Below, in pieces: positions 16,650 to 24,283 of a DNA stretch of 64,000 bases. The stretch spans positions 1-64,000 of the forward strand of contig URUD01000007.1 of assembly GCA_900550935.1 (NCBI GenBank), written 5' to 3'. The translations under genes and the position numbers were made by a program. Numbering within the stretch: position 1 is the first letter of the stretch; each line of letters starts with the position of its first letter. The stretch is from an uncultured Roseburia sp. (GTDB taxonomy: Bacteria > Bacillota > Clostridia > Lachnospirales > Lachnospiraceae). The notes below the pieces were generated by a model. The model was not told where the DNA came from and ran no database searches. It saw only the letters and a list, made by a program, of their open reading frames with translations.

Positions 16650-18047
16650 ATGGCAAATTTAGCAATGTCAGTGGAAAGAAAAGCATTCAGTGTTGCCGCA
16701 GACTTGGCATTGAAACATCTGAACAAAGATCGTGAGAAGGGACTTCTGCAGATTGTAGATCTTACTGAGAAATTTATGGGAGACAACTTCAACAAGGAAG
16801 CCTACGAGGGCGCAAGAAAGATGATCCAGAACCCGGATCACAAATGGATGCGTTACGTCAACCGTCTGTTAGATGAGACAGATCCACACGTAGCAAAAAT
16901 GACAGCGTTGAACTTGGGATTTCAGGCTGCATTCTACGGAACCAAGACCATCCGTAAAATGCGTGAGATACATGACTGCAATATTCCGTGGCTGATCTTA
17001 ATGGATCCGACCAGTGCATGTAACCTGCATTGTACCGGATGCTGGGCAGCAGAATATGGAAATAAATTAAATCTTACATTTGAGGAATTAGACAGCATCG
17101 TAACACAGGGGAAAGAGCTCGGTGTATACTTCTACATGATGACCGGTGGAGAACCGTTAGTCCGTAAAGCAGACATCATCAAATTATGTGAGAAGCACAA
17201 TGACTGTGCATTCCACTGCTACACCAATGGTACTCTGGTAGACCAGAAACTCTGTGATGATATGAAACGTGTCGGAAACCTTTCTTTATCCATCAGTCTG
17301 GAAGGTTTTGAGGATGCCAACGATTTCCGTCGTGGAAGCGGTGTTTATGAGAAAGTGATCCATGCAATGGATCTGTTACATGAAAATGGATTGATTTTCG
17401 GTAACAGCGTATGCTATACTCGTAAAAACATGGATGCAGTAACTTCCGATGAATTCTTTGATCTGTTGATCGAGCATGGAAGCCGTTTCGCGTGGTACTT
17501 CCATCTGATGCCGGTTGGTATGAAAGCAGCACCGGATCTGATGCCGACCAAAGAGCAGAGAGAATATATCTACCACAGGATCCGTGAAGTCCGTGCCATG
17601 GAAGGCGGCAAGGAGATTTTCGTTATGGACTTCCAGAATGATGGTGAGTTCGTAGGCGGATGTATCGCAGGAGGAAGAAACTACTGCCACATCAATCCGA
17701 AGGGTGACGTGGAGCCTTGCGTATTTATTCATTATTCAGGTGCCAACATTCGTGAGAAATCTCTGTTAGAGTGTTTAAAACAGCCGTTATTTATGGCATA
17801 CAGAGACAATCAGCCATTCAATGACAACATGTTAAGACCATGTCCAATGCTTGAGAATCCGGAGATCCTTCAGCGCATGGTACATGAGACAGGGGCACAT
17901 TCAACAGATGTGGAAGAGGCGGAACCAGTAGAGCACTTATGTGGAAAATGTGAGGCATATGCCTGTGAGTGGAAGGAAACTGCTGATAAACTCTGGAAAG
18001 AGCATCCATATCAGAAGAAGGGATATACGAACTTCAAGAAGAAGTAA
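16650..18047 (+). CDS. Radical SAM enzyme of a lipid-associated family
   Basis: 465 residues. A helical N-terminal extension (about 1-115) precedes the radical SAM core: CNLHCTGC at about 129-136 binds the catalytic 4Fe-4S cluster, followed by MMTGGEPLVRK and CYTNGTLV. Extra cysteines occur in the C-terminal third (GGCIAGGRNYCHINPKGDVE; CGKCEAYAC), as in SPASM-type auxiliary clusters. GGAGGAG precedes the start. The next gene is an LPG-synthase-type membrane protein 9 nt downstream, and an LTA-synthase-like gene follows, so a role in modifying membrane lipids is plausible. Bacterial membrane-spanning-lipid synthases are radical SAM proteins found in related clostridia; membership here is inference. 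The exact reaction is unknown. Confidence 0.75.
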   Translation: MANLAMSVERKAFSVAADLALKHLNKDREKGLLQIVDLTEKFMGDNFNKEAYEGARKMIQNPDHKWMRYVNRLLDETDPHVAKMTALNLGFQAAFYGTKTIRKMREIHDCNIPWLILMDPTSACNLHCTGCWAAEYGNKLNLTFEELDSIVTQGKELGVYFYMMTGGEPLVRKADIIKLCEKHNDCAFHCYTNGTLVDQKLCDDMKRVGNLSLSISLEGFEDANDFRRGSGVYEKVIHAMDLLHENGLIFGNSVCYTRKNMDAVTSDEFFDLLIEHGSRFAWYFHLMPVGMKAAPDLMPTKEQREYIYHRIREVRAMEGGKEIFVMDFQNDGEFVGGCIAGGRNYCHINPKGDVEPCVFIHYSGANIREKSLLECLKQPLFMAYRDNQPFNDNMLRPCPMLENPEILQRMVHETGAHSTDVEEAEPVEHLCGKCEAYACEWKETADKLWKEHPYQKKGYTNFKKK

Positions 18048-18056
18048 GGAGAGATC

Positions 18057-19064
18057 ATTATCAGTAAGAATCAGAAGCAGATTTTAAAATGGGTATTTGT
18101 TCTTGCAATTATTGGGATTATCGTTTATACATTTCGTGATTCCGCCGGACCAATCTTAGAACAGCTTAAAAAGACCACTCCGGCGGTGGTCACGGGTATA
18201 TGTGTGCTGTCTTTGGGATATCATATCGTAGAAGGGCTGATTACAGCCGTTCTGGCAAAAAGATATCAACCATCTTTTACCTGGGGCATGGGCATTACAA
18301 ATGCACTGTATTGCTCTTTTTACAGGGTAGCAACATTAGGAAGTGGTGCCGGTGTGGCAGCCATCTATTACCTGAATGAGCATGGATTGTCCTATGGACA
18401 GGCTTTCGGGCTCTATATGCTCCAGTATGCGTTCCATAAATTCAGTATTGCAGTATTTTCACTGCTGTTTTTTGCAGTGAACTGGGTGTATATGACTGGT
18501 CATTTTGGTGACTATGTGAGTCTTCTGGAAGCAGGATACGGTCTGACCGTATTAATTACGCTGGGACTGGTTTTATTCTGTTGTTCCGCACGGTTTCACA
18601 GACTGCTGTTCCGATTGTTTGATTTCATCAACAAGAAGACGAAGAATCGGTTTGCACCAATGTTTTACCAGCTGCAGGATCAGTGCCATATGATGGAAGA
18701 GGCATCAAAGCACCTGCTGAAAAACAGACTGCTGATCGTAGAGACGATTGGGTTAAACCTGCTGAAACTGGCATTCTGGTATTCTATTCCGTTTTTGATC
18801 TTCGGATCGGATTCCGGAATGGCATTGCAGGAAGTACTTGCGATCACTTCGCTTTCGGTCATGCTGGCAGCGGTCATCCCATCCCCGGCGGGAATTGGTT
18901 CCACGGAGTTTGTCTTTACCTCGCTTTTTGCAGGGATCGTGGGAACAGGAGCTGCAGGGTCTGCTTCGTTACTATACCGGTTTGGAACGTTTGTCTTTCC
19001 GTTTCTGGTCGGTGCGATCGTCGTTCTGGTTCGACGCGTTCGGAAAAAACAAAACAATAGATAA
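18057..19064 (+). CDS. Lysylphosphatidylglycerol synthase-type membrane protein, non-ATG start
   Basis: 335 residues if it starts at the ATT at 18057. The frame is open through ISKNQKQILKWVFVLAII, a first membrane helix, but has no ATG, GTG or TTG before 18186. AAGGAGAG lies at 18046-18053, 3-6 nt before ATT/ATC codons. About eight membrane helices follow, with the PSPAGIGSTEF motif near the C-terminus typical of the UPF0104/AglD flippase-like domain of MprF. The soluble lysyl-transferase domain is absent, so this is the lipid-translocating part alone. The neighbours are a radical SAM enzyme and an LTA-synthase-like gene. Starting at 18186 would delete the first helix and is unlikely. Confidence 0.75.
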   Translation: MISKNQKQILKWVFVLAIIGIIVYTFRDSAGPILEQLKKTTPAVVTGICVLSLGYHIVEGLITAVLAKRYQPSFTWGMGITNALYCSFYRVATLGSGAGVAAIYYLNEHGLSYGQAFGLYMLQYAFHKFSIAVFSLLFFAVNWVYMTGHFGDYVSLLEAGYGLTVLITLGLVLFCCSARFHRLLFRLFDFINKKTKNRFAPMFYQLQDQCHMMEEASKHLLKNRLLIVETIGLNLLKLAFWYSIPFLIFGSDSGMALQEVLAITSLSVMLAAVIPSPAGIGSTEFVFTSLFAGIVGTGAAGSASLLYRFGTFVFPFLVGAIVVLVRRVRKKQNNR

Positions 19065-19072
19065 AACAGATC

Positions 19073-19111
19073 GTCCGGTTGATGCCAGTTTGGGATTAAT
19101 CGGACTTTTTT
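19073..19111 (+). terminator. Terminator after the radical SAM/LPG pair
   Basis: GTCCGGTTGAT pairs with ATTAATCGGAC (two G-U pairs) around an 11-nt loop, followed by TTTTTT. The next promoter begins 3 nt later. Confidence 0.85.
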
Positions 19112-19114
19112 AAA

Positions 19115-19142
19115 TTGACAAATCCTGCGGAATTGATACAAT
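19115..19142 (+). promoter_or_regulatory. Promoter of the LTA synthase-like gene
   Basis: TTGACA (19115-19120), 16-nt spacer, TACAAT (19137-19142). It lies directly behind the terminator of the preceding operon and 38 nt before the start codon. Confidence 0.75.
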
Positions 19143-19180
19143 CTATGGGGGTAACAGGAAGAAAGGATTTATAGAACTCA

Positions 19181-21115
19181 ATGAAAGTAAGATTTTATTT
19201 TGATAAAGGAAACCTTGGAAGAACCGGGATTGCTCTTATTTTAACGGTTGTGTTGATGACGCTGGTCGGATTCCCGGTATGGGTGCTGCCGTGCTTTGGC
19301 ATCCTGTATTTTGGGATAAAAAGTCTTTCCATTCAGTTGAATGAAAAGTGGAATGGCATTTTTCTGGCATTGATGCTTGCGACAGGAAGCGTGCTAAGTG
19401 CCTATGAGGTGCAGTATCTTTTGCTTGATTCCGAACTTAGGGCAAAGATCACAGACACGAAGATGTGGATCAATGTCTTATGCTGCTTCACACTTTTTGC
19501 AGCCGTGCAGGTGTTTACAAATAATGCTGGACTGACCTGTATCATTTCGCATGTATTTTTATTGTCCCTTGCAGGAATCAATTATTTTGTGTATCTGTTC
19601 CGCGGCAATGAATTTATTTTCAGTGACTTAAAATCTATTTCCACCGGATTGTCCGTGGCAGGAAATTATGAATTTACGCTGGATGAACGGGCGGGGTATG
19701 TGATTTTGCTTAGTACGCTTTATGTTGCGCTCGTGCGGAAATTTCATGTTTCGATGAAGAAACGCTGGTTCTGTAGTGTGGTCTGCATTTCCCTTGTGGT
19801 TTTATGCTGTGTTTATATCGGGCAGAAGACCGAGTATTATGTGACGGAGACCTGGGAACAGAAGGGAAGCTACCGCAATGGCTATATCTTAAACTTTGTG
19901 CTCAGCATACGGGATACGTTTGTGGGCGAGCCCGATGGCTATTCCAAAGAGGCGGTCACAGCATTAGAGCAGCAGTACAGTGACACTGGAGAGCAGCAGA
20001 CCGATGAAAAGAAGCCGACTATTATCGTTGTGATGAGCGAGTCCTATGCAGATTTGAGTGTAGTAGGAAATTATATGGCAAATATGGATGTTGCGCCGTA
20101 TTACCAGTCACTTACGGAAAATACATTAAAAGGATATGCTCTTTCTTCGGTATTTGGAGCAAAAACGCCAAACTCCGAGTGGGAGTTTATGACCGGCAAC
20201 TCCATGGCATTTTTACCGAGCGGATCGGTGGTCTATCAGCAGTATATTTCGGATGAACCGACTTCAGTAGTCTCCAACTTAAAGAACATGGGCTATACCT
20301 GCGTGGCAATGCACCCTTACTATGAGACCGGATGGAGCAGAAATTCTGTTTATCCGACCATGGGATTTGATGAGATGCACTTTATCGATGATTTTGACCA
20401 GAAGGCAGTATTGCGGGAATACATTACTGATCAGGAACTGTATGAGAAGATCATTGACCGCTACGAGAGCAAAAAGGGAAACGAAGACCTGTTTATTATG
20501 AGTATTTCCATGCAAAACCATGGCGGTTACACCGAGAAATACGATAACTTCAAAGAAGAAGTGCGGATGTTAGGAATCAACTATCCGGATGTCAACCAGT
20601 ACCTGTCACTGGTGCATGAGAGCGACAAGGCACTGGAATATCTGATCTCTTATTTTGAGGGGGTAGATGATCCGGTGGAGATCGTCTTTTTCGGCGATCA
20701 TCAGCCGAGTCTTTCTTCCAGCTTTTATCCGCATTTAAACGGCAAGGGGCTGTCCGGGCTGACCTTGGATGAACTGGAAAATCTGTATACGATCCCATTT
20801 TTCATCTGGACAAACTATGAGACACAGTCCGAAGAAGTTAAGATCAGCAGTATCAATTATCTCTCGACTCTGGCATTAGAGCGCGCCGGGATCGCACTTC
20901 CGGCCTACAATCAGTTCCTTTCGGATATGATGGAAGTCATTCCTGCGGTAAATTCGAGAGGTTATTATTCCCACTCTGCCGGAAGATTTAAGCATATCGA
21001 AGAGGCGGATGGAGAGGAAGCCGAGTGGCTGAAAAATTATGAGATATTGCAGTACAATAATATGTTTGATAAGAAGGAAAAAAGTAAATTGTTTTTCCCA
21101 TATTTAACAGAGTGA
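19181..21115 (+). CDS. LTA synthase-family phosphoglycerol transferase
   Basis: 644 residues. Five or six membrane helices fill residues 1-210. An extracellular sulfatase-fold domain runs from about 275 to 600: IIVVMSESYADLSVVG gives the first metal Glu, KTPNSEWEFMTGNS the catalytic Thr, DLFIMSISMQNHGGY a His ligand, and VFFGDHQPSLS an Asp-His ligand pair. The family transfers glycerol phosphate from phosphatidylglycerol to lipid- or glycan-linked acceptors outside the cell. Whether this one makes polyglycerol-phosphate or adds single groups to a glycan cannot be told. It has its own promoter. A long Asp/Glu-rich C-terminus follows the catalytic domain. Confidence 0.88.
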   Translation: MKVRFYFDKGNLGRTGIALILTVVLMTLVGFPVWVLPCFGILYFGIKSLSIQLNEKWNGIFLALMLATGSVLSAYEVQYLLLDSELRAKITDTKMWINVLCCFTLFAAVQVFTNNAGLTCIISHVFLLSLAGINYFVYLFRGNEFIFSDLKSISTGLSVAGNYEFTLDERAGYVILLSTLYVALVRKFHVSMKKRWFCSVVCISLVVLCCVYIGQKTEYYVTETWEQKGSYRNGYILNFVLSIRDTFVGEPDGYSKEAVTALEQQYSDTGEQQTDEKKPTIIVVMSESYADLSVVGNYMANMDVAPYYQSLTENTLKGYALSSVFGAKTPNSEWEFMTGNSMAFLPSGSVVYQQYISDEPTSVVSNLKNMGYTCVAMHPYYETGWSRNSVYPTMGFDEMHFIDDFDQKAVLREYITDQELYEKIIDRYESKKGNEDLFIMSISMQNHGGYTEKYDNFKEEVRMLGINYPDVNQYLSLVHESDKALEYLISYFEGVDDPVEIVFFGDHQPSLSSSFYPHLNGKGLSGLTLDELENLYTIPFFIWTNYETQSEEVKISSINYLSTLALERAGIALPAYNQFLSDMMEVIPAVNSRGYYSHSAGRFKHIEEADGEEAEWLKNYEILQYNNMFDKKEKSKLFFPYLTE

Positions 21116-21165
21116 TGTTACAATGAAAATAAAAAGCGAGCAAAAGAAAAAGGAGGAGCGGGCAG

Positions 21166-22194
21166 ATGGAAACAGTGACACTGGGAAGCACGAACATTAC
21201 CGTAAACAAGAATGGATTTGGAGCATTGCCGATCCAGCGTATCAACGCAGAGGATGCAGTAAAGCTGGCGAGAAAGGCATTTGATGCCGGGATCACTTTT
21301 TTTGACACGGCAAGATTTTATACAGACAGCGAGGAGAAACTGGGTGAAGCATTTGAGGGGATCAGAGAGCAGGTCTATCTGGCAACCAAGACAGCGGCGG
21401 CAAATGCGGACGAATTCTGGGAGCAGCTTGAGACTTCCCTGCATAATTTAAGAACCGATTATATCGATCTCTATCAGTTCCACAATCCTTCTTTTTGTCC
21501 GAAACCGGGCGATGGGACAGGGCTTTATGAGGCGATGGAAGAAGCCAAAAGACAGGGCAAGATCAGACATATCGGTATCACAAATCATCGTCTTGCTGTT
21601 GCAGAGGAAGCAATCGAGTCCGGTTTGTATGAGACGTTGCAGTTCCCATTCTGCTATCTGGCAACGGAAAAAGATATTGCTTTAGTTGAGAAGTGTAAAA
21701 AAGCAAACATGGGATTTATTGCCATGAAAGCATTGTCCGGCGGACTGATCACTAATTCAAAAGCAGCTTATGCTTTTGAGGCGCAGTTTGACAATGTACT
21801 GCCGATCTGGGGAGTACAGAGAGAGTCAGAACTGGATGAGTTTATCTCCTATATCGACAATCCACCAAAGATGACAGACGAGATCAGGGCATTGATCCAG
21901 AAGGACAGAGAGGAATTAAGCGGTGATTTCTGCAGAGGATGTGGTTACTGTATGCCTTGTCCGGCAGGAATCGAGATCAATAACTGTGCAAGAATGTCGT
22001 TACTGCTCCGTCGTTCTCCGTCCGAGCTGCAGCTGACCGAGGAGGTGCAGCAGAAGATGAAGAAGATCGAGGGCTGTCTGCACTGTAACAAGTGTAAGAG
22101 CAAATGTCCGTATGGACTGGATACACCGGCATTGCTTGCAAAGAACTATGAAGATTATAAAAAAGTGCTGGCAGGAGAGGTCAGTGTAAAATAA
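21166..22194 (+). CDS. Aldo/keto reductase with C-terminal 2x[4Fe-4S] domain
   Basis: 342 residues. The barrel begins with TVNKNGFGALPIQR; the catalytic Asp and Tyr are in FFDTARFYTDSEEKLG, the Lys in YLATKTAAA and the His in LYQFHNP. The C-terminal part (from about 258) has two cysteine clusters, CRGCGYCMPCPAGIEI and CLHCNKCKSKCPYGLDTP, for ferredoxin-type clusters. This fusion is common in anaerobes and may accept electrons from ferredoxin. It is the intact relative of the broken gene at 925-1988. A strong AAAGGAGGAG precedes the start. Confidence 0.9.
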   Translation: METVTLGSTNITVNKNGFGALPIQRINAEDAVKLARKAFDAGITFFDTARFYTDSEEKLGEAFEGIREQVYLATKTAAANADEFWEQLETSLHNLRTDYIDLYQFHNPSFCPKPGDGTGLYEAMEEAKRQGKIRHIGITNHRLAVAEEAIESGLYETLQFPFCYLATEKDIALVEKCKKANMGFIAMKALSGGLITNSKAAYAFEAQFDNVLPIWGVQRESELDEFISYIDNPPKMTDEIRALIQKDREELSGDFCRGCGYCMPCPAGIEINNCARMSLLLRRSPSELQLTEEVQQKMKKIEGCLHCNKCKSKCPYGLDTPALLAKNYEDYKKVLAGEVSVK

Positions 22195-22225
22195 CAGAAA
22201 TGAAAAGAGCAGGGGTAAAAGTGAC

Positions 22226-22900
22226 ATGGAACGGAAAATAGATACTGTAGTTTTTGATATGGATGGTACGATCTTAAATACATTGGATGATCTGGCAGAT
22301 GCGGTTAATGTGGCACTTAGAGCCTATCAGATGCCGGAGCGCACCATCGAAGAGGTGCGCCGTTTTGTAGGAAACGGGATCAGACTTCTGATGGAGCGTG
22401 CAGTTCCGGATGGAGCAGACAATCCACAGTTTGAGGAAGTTTTTGCGAAATTCAAAGAGTATTATGGCGTTCATTGCAACGATAAGACGAGAGCTTATGA
22501 CGGGATCCTGCCGTTATTCCGGGAGTTAAAGGAAGCAGGCTATGCAATGGCGATCGTTTCGAATAAAATCGATTCAGCGGTAAAGGAATTAAGCGAGATT
22601 TATTTTGACGGGATTATCACGGTGGCAATCGGCGAGACAGAGGGAGTAGCGAAAAAGCCGGCGCCTGATATGGTGGAAAAGGCATTAAAGGAACTTGGAA
22701 AGACAAAAGAGACCGCAGTTTATGTCGGAGATTCGGATGTGGATCTTATGACGGCGAAAAATTCAGGGCTGCCATGTATTTCAGTTCTGTGGGGATTCCG
22801 GGATGAGGCATTTTTAAAAGAACACGGTGCAGTCTGCTTTGCAAAACAGCCGGCAGACATTAAAAACATAGTAGAACAGGGTGATCTGCTCGGGAAATGA
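22226..22900 (+). CDS. HAD-IA phosphatase, phosphoglycolate phosphatase-like
   Basis: 224 residues. Motif I is VVFDMDGTILNTLDDL (nucleophile and acid Asp), motif II lies near AIVSNKI, the Lys in AKKPAPDM, and motif III in YVGDSDVDLMTAKNSG. The cap domain is the small helical C1 type. Proteins of this group remove phosphate from phosphoglycolate or sugar phosphates. It is the middle of a close string (aldo/keto reductase, phosphatase, lipoprotein; gaps of 31 and 7 nt). Confidence 0.88.
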   Translation: MERKIDTVVFDMDGTILNTLDDLADAVNVALRAYQMPERTIEEVRRFVGNGIRLLMERAVPDGADNPQFEEVFAKFKEYYGVHCNDKTRAYDGILPLFRELKEAGYAMAIVSNKIDSAVKELSEIYFDGIITVAIGETEGVAKKPAPDMVEKALKELGKTKETAVYVGDSDVDLMTAKNSGLPCISVLWGFRDEAFLKEHGAVCFAKQPADIKNIVEQGDLLGK

Positions 22901-22907
22901 GGGGAAG

Positions 22908-23693
22908 ATGAAGGCGAAAGTATGGACTATGATGGCAGCAGGGATGCTGTCAGTTTCCCTGCTTGTTGCAGGATGTAACGGAAGTGAAACAGAAGAGACC
23001 GGTAAGGATCCTGATGCGGTGCAGGAGACGGAAACGGAAGGAACAGAGCCGGCAGAAGAGACGGAGCAAACCAATACGGATGTCTCTTATGAAGTGGAGC
23101 AGCAGACGTTCCGGAAAGACGATCTGTGTGATATCAGTTATCCGCAGATCACGGGCTGGAAGTTAGAGGATAAGCAGGAAGAATGGAACCGGACATTTGA
23201 AAAATATATCGAAAATGCCATCCAGGATATCGGAGAAAATGATAAGGTGGACATTTATTTTGACGTGGAGGAACAATCCGATGAGCTTTTGTCCATGACG
23301 ATCAATTATTATTATGAGATGGAGGGTGGTGCGCATCCGTCAAGTGCCATGCAGTCGATCAATGTGAACATGCAGACCGGGGAAAAAGTGACTTTTGCGG
23401 ATCTGGCAGACCCGGAGAAAACAGCACAGCTCCTGTTTGACGGAACCGAAGGGTATACGATTATAGAACCACCTGAGACGACGATGCAGGACATTCTGTC
23501 CTATAATTTTATCTGGATGGAACCGACCGAAGAGGCTTTAGCCAAAAGTCTGACGCATTTTGATCATGATACGGAGGACTATGGCGAGAATGAGACGATG
23601 GGATATTCATTCCGCTGGAATGGAAAAGTGTGCCTGATCTTTTATTTAAGTCATGCACAGGGAGATTATGCAGTTGTACAGCTGGATGAGTAA
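22908..23693 (+). CDS. DUF3298-type lipoprotein
   Basis: 261 residues from ATG 22908, preceded by GAGGGG. A signal peptide ends in a lipobox LLVAGC near residue 21, so it is anchored to the outer face of the membrane. An acidic Glu/Thr-rich linker (about 24-55) leads to a globular domain with EVEQQTFRK, ISYPQITG, the conserved EGGAHPSS and TGEKVTFADL: the DUF4163/DUF3298 pattern seen in RsiV-like anti-sigma factors. There is no membrane helix or anti-sigma domain here, so it is not itself an anti-sigma factor. Function is unknown; lysozyme or peptidoglycan binding has been shown for RsiV only. Confidence 0.8.
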   Translation: MKAKVWTMMAAGMLSVSLLVAGCNGSETEETGKDPDAVQETETEGTEPAEETEQTNTDVSYEVEQQTFRKDDLCDISYPQITGWKLEDKQEEWNRTFEKYIENAIQDIGENDKVDIYFDVEEQSDELLSMTINYYYEMEGGAHPSSAMQSINVNMQTGEKVTFADLADPEKTAQLLFDGTEGYTIIEPPETTMQDILSYNFIWMEPTEEALAKSLTHFDHDTEDYGENETMGYSFRWNGKVCLIFYLSHAQGDYAVVQLDE

Positions 23694-23698
23694 AAGAA

Positions 23699-23717
23699 AA
23701 GGGAGAAGTCATTTCTC
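23699..23717. terminator. Short stem-loop between convergent genes
   Basis: GGGAGAA, loop GTCA, then TTTCTCCC (23701-23719), flanked by AAAA on the left and CTAAAA on the right. It overlaps the stop of the minus-strand SseB-like gene and probably ends transcripts from both sides. Confidence 0.6.
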
Positions 23718-24137
23718 CCCTAAAATGATGCGGATCAGAGATTGATCAAGCATCAGCGTGCGGTTCCAGGGATTTAAGATGATCCCTTCGATATCACCGG
23801 CATGCTGAGCCATGGAAAGCAGTTTTGAAATGTCAACTAAAAAGGTGGACATGACAGAGCTGCTTCCTTTTAGTTCTTCCTCAAAACCGGTAAATGCCAT
23901 CCACCACTGTTTTCCATCACTGGTTTTGGTTGCCTGGATGTGAAGCTGCCCATCTGTGGCAGGTGGTTCCACAGCAAGGATGAGCTGACCGTTTTCCTGC
24001 ATGCGTCTGCGCACCATGGTAAGGGCATGTGCAAGCAGTTCTGGCGTGGGCTCCTGCTGAAGTGCAAGGATCGCCTGTTCTATTTTTTCATTTCCGATCA
24101 AACCTTCATCCTGATGAAATGTTTCGTTTTGTTTCAT
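23709..24137 (-). CDS. SseB-like domain protein
   Basis: 142 residues from ATG 24137, with AAAGAGGAA upstream; an earlier in-frame start at 24173 has no ribosome site. The C-terminal region with MAFTGFEEE and EGIILNPWNRTLMLDQSLI is typical of the SseB N-terminal domain family (PF07179), small cytosolic proteins of unknown role that are frequent in Lachnospiraceae. Here it stands alone between the lipoprotein and the chemoreceptor. Confidence 0.7.
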   Translation of the reverse strand: MKQNETFHQDEGLIGNEKIEQAILALQQEPTPELLAHALTMVRRRMQENGQLILAVEPPATDGQLHIQATKTSDGKQWWMAFTGFEEELKGSSSVMSTFLVDISKLLSMAQHAGDIEGIILNPWNRTLMLDQSLIRIILGEK

Positions 24138-24194
24138 AAATGGATTCCTCTTTCTTTTTTTACAGTATAACATTTCAAAGATTGATCCGCTACC

Positions 24195-24223
24195 TTGAAA
24201 AGCAGAATGAAATAACTTAAAAT
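24195..24223 (+). promoter_or_regulatory. Promoter of the first chemoreceptor gene
   Basis: TTGAAA (24195-24200), 17-nt spacer, TAAAAT (24218-24223). It is a sigma-A type promoter 60 nt before the start; no sigma-D motif was found here. Confidence 0.6.
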
Positions 24224-24283
24224 AAGAGAACAGAAGTAAACGTCAGATTGTTTGAAATACGTCAGAATGGAGAGGGAGATACG

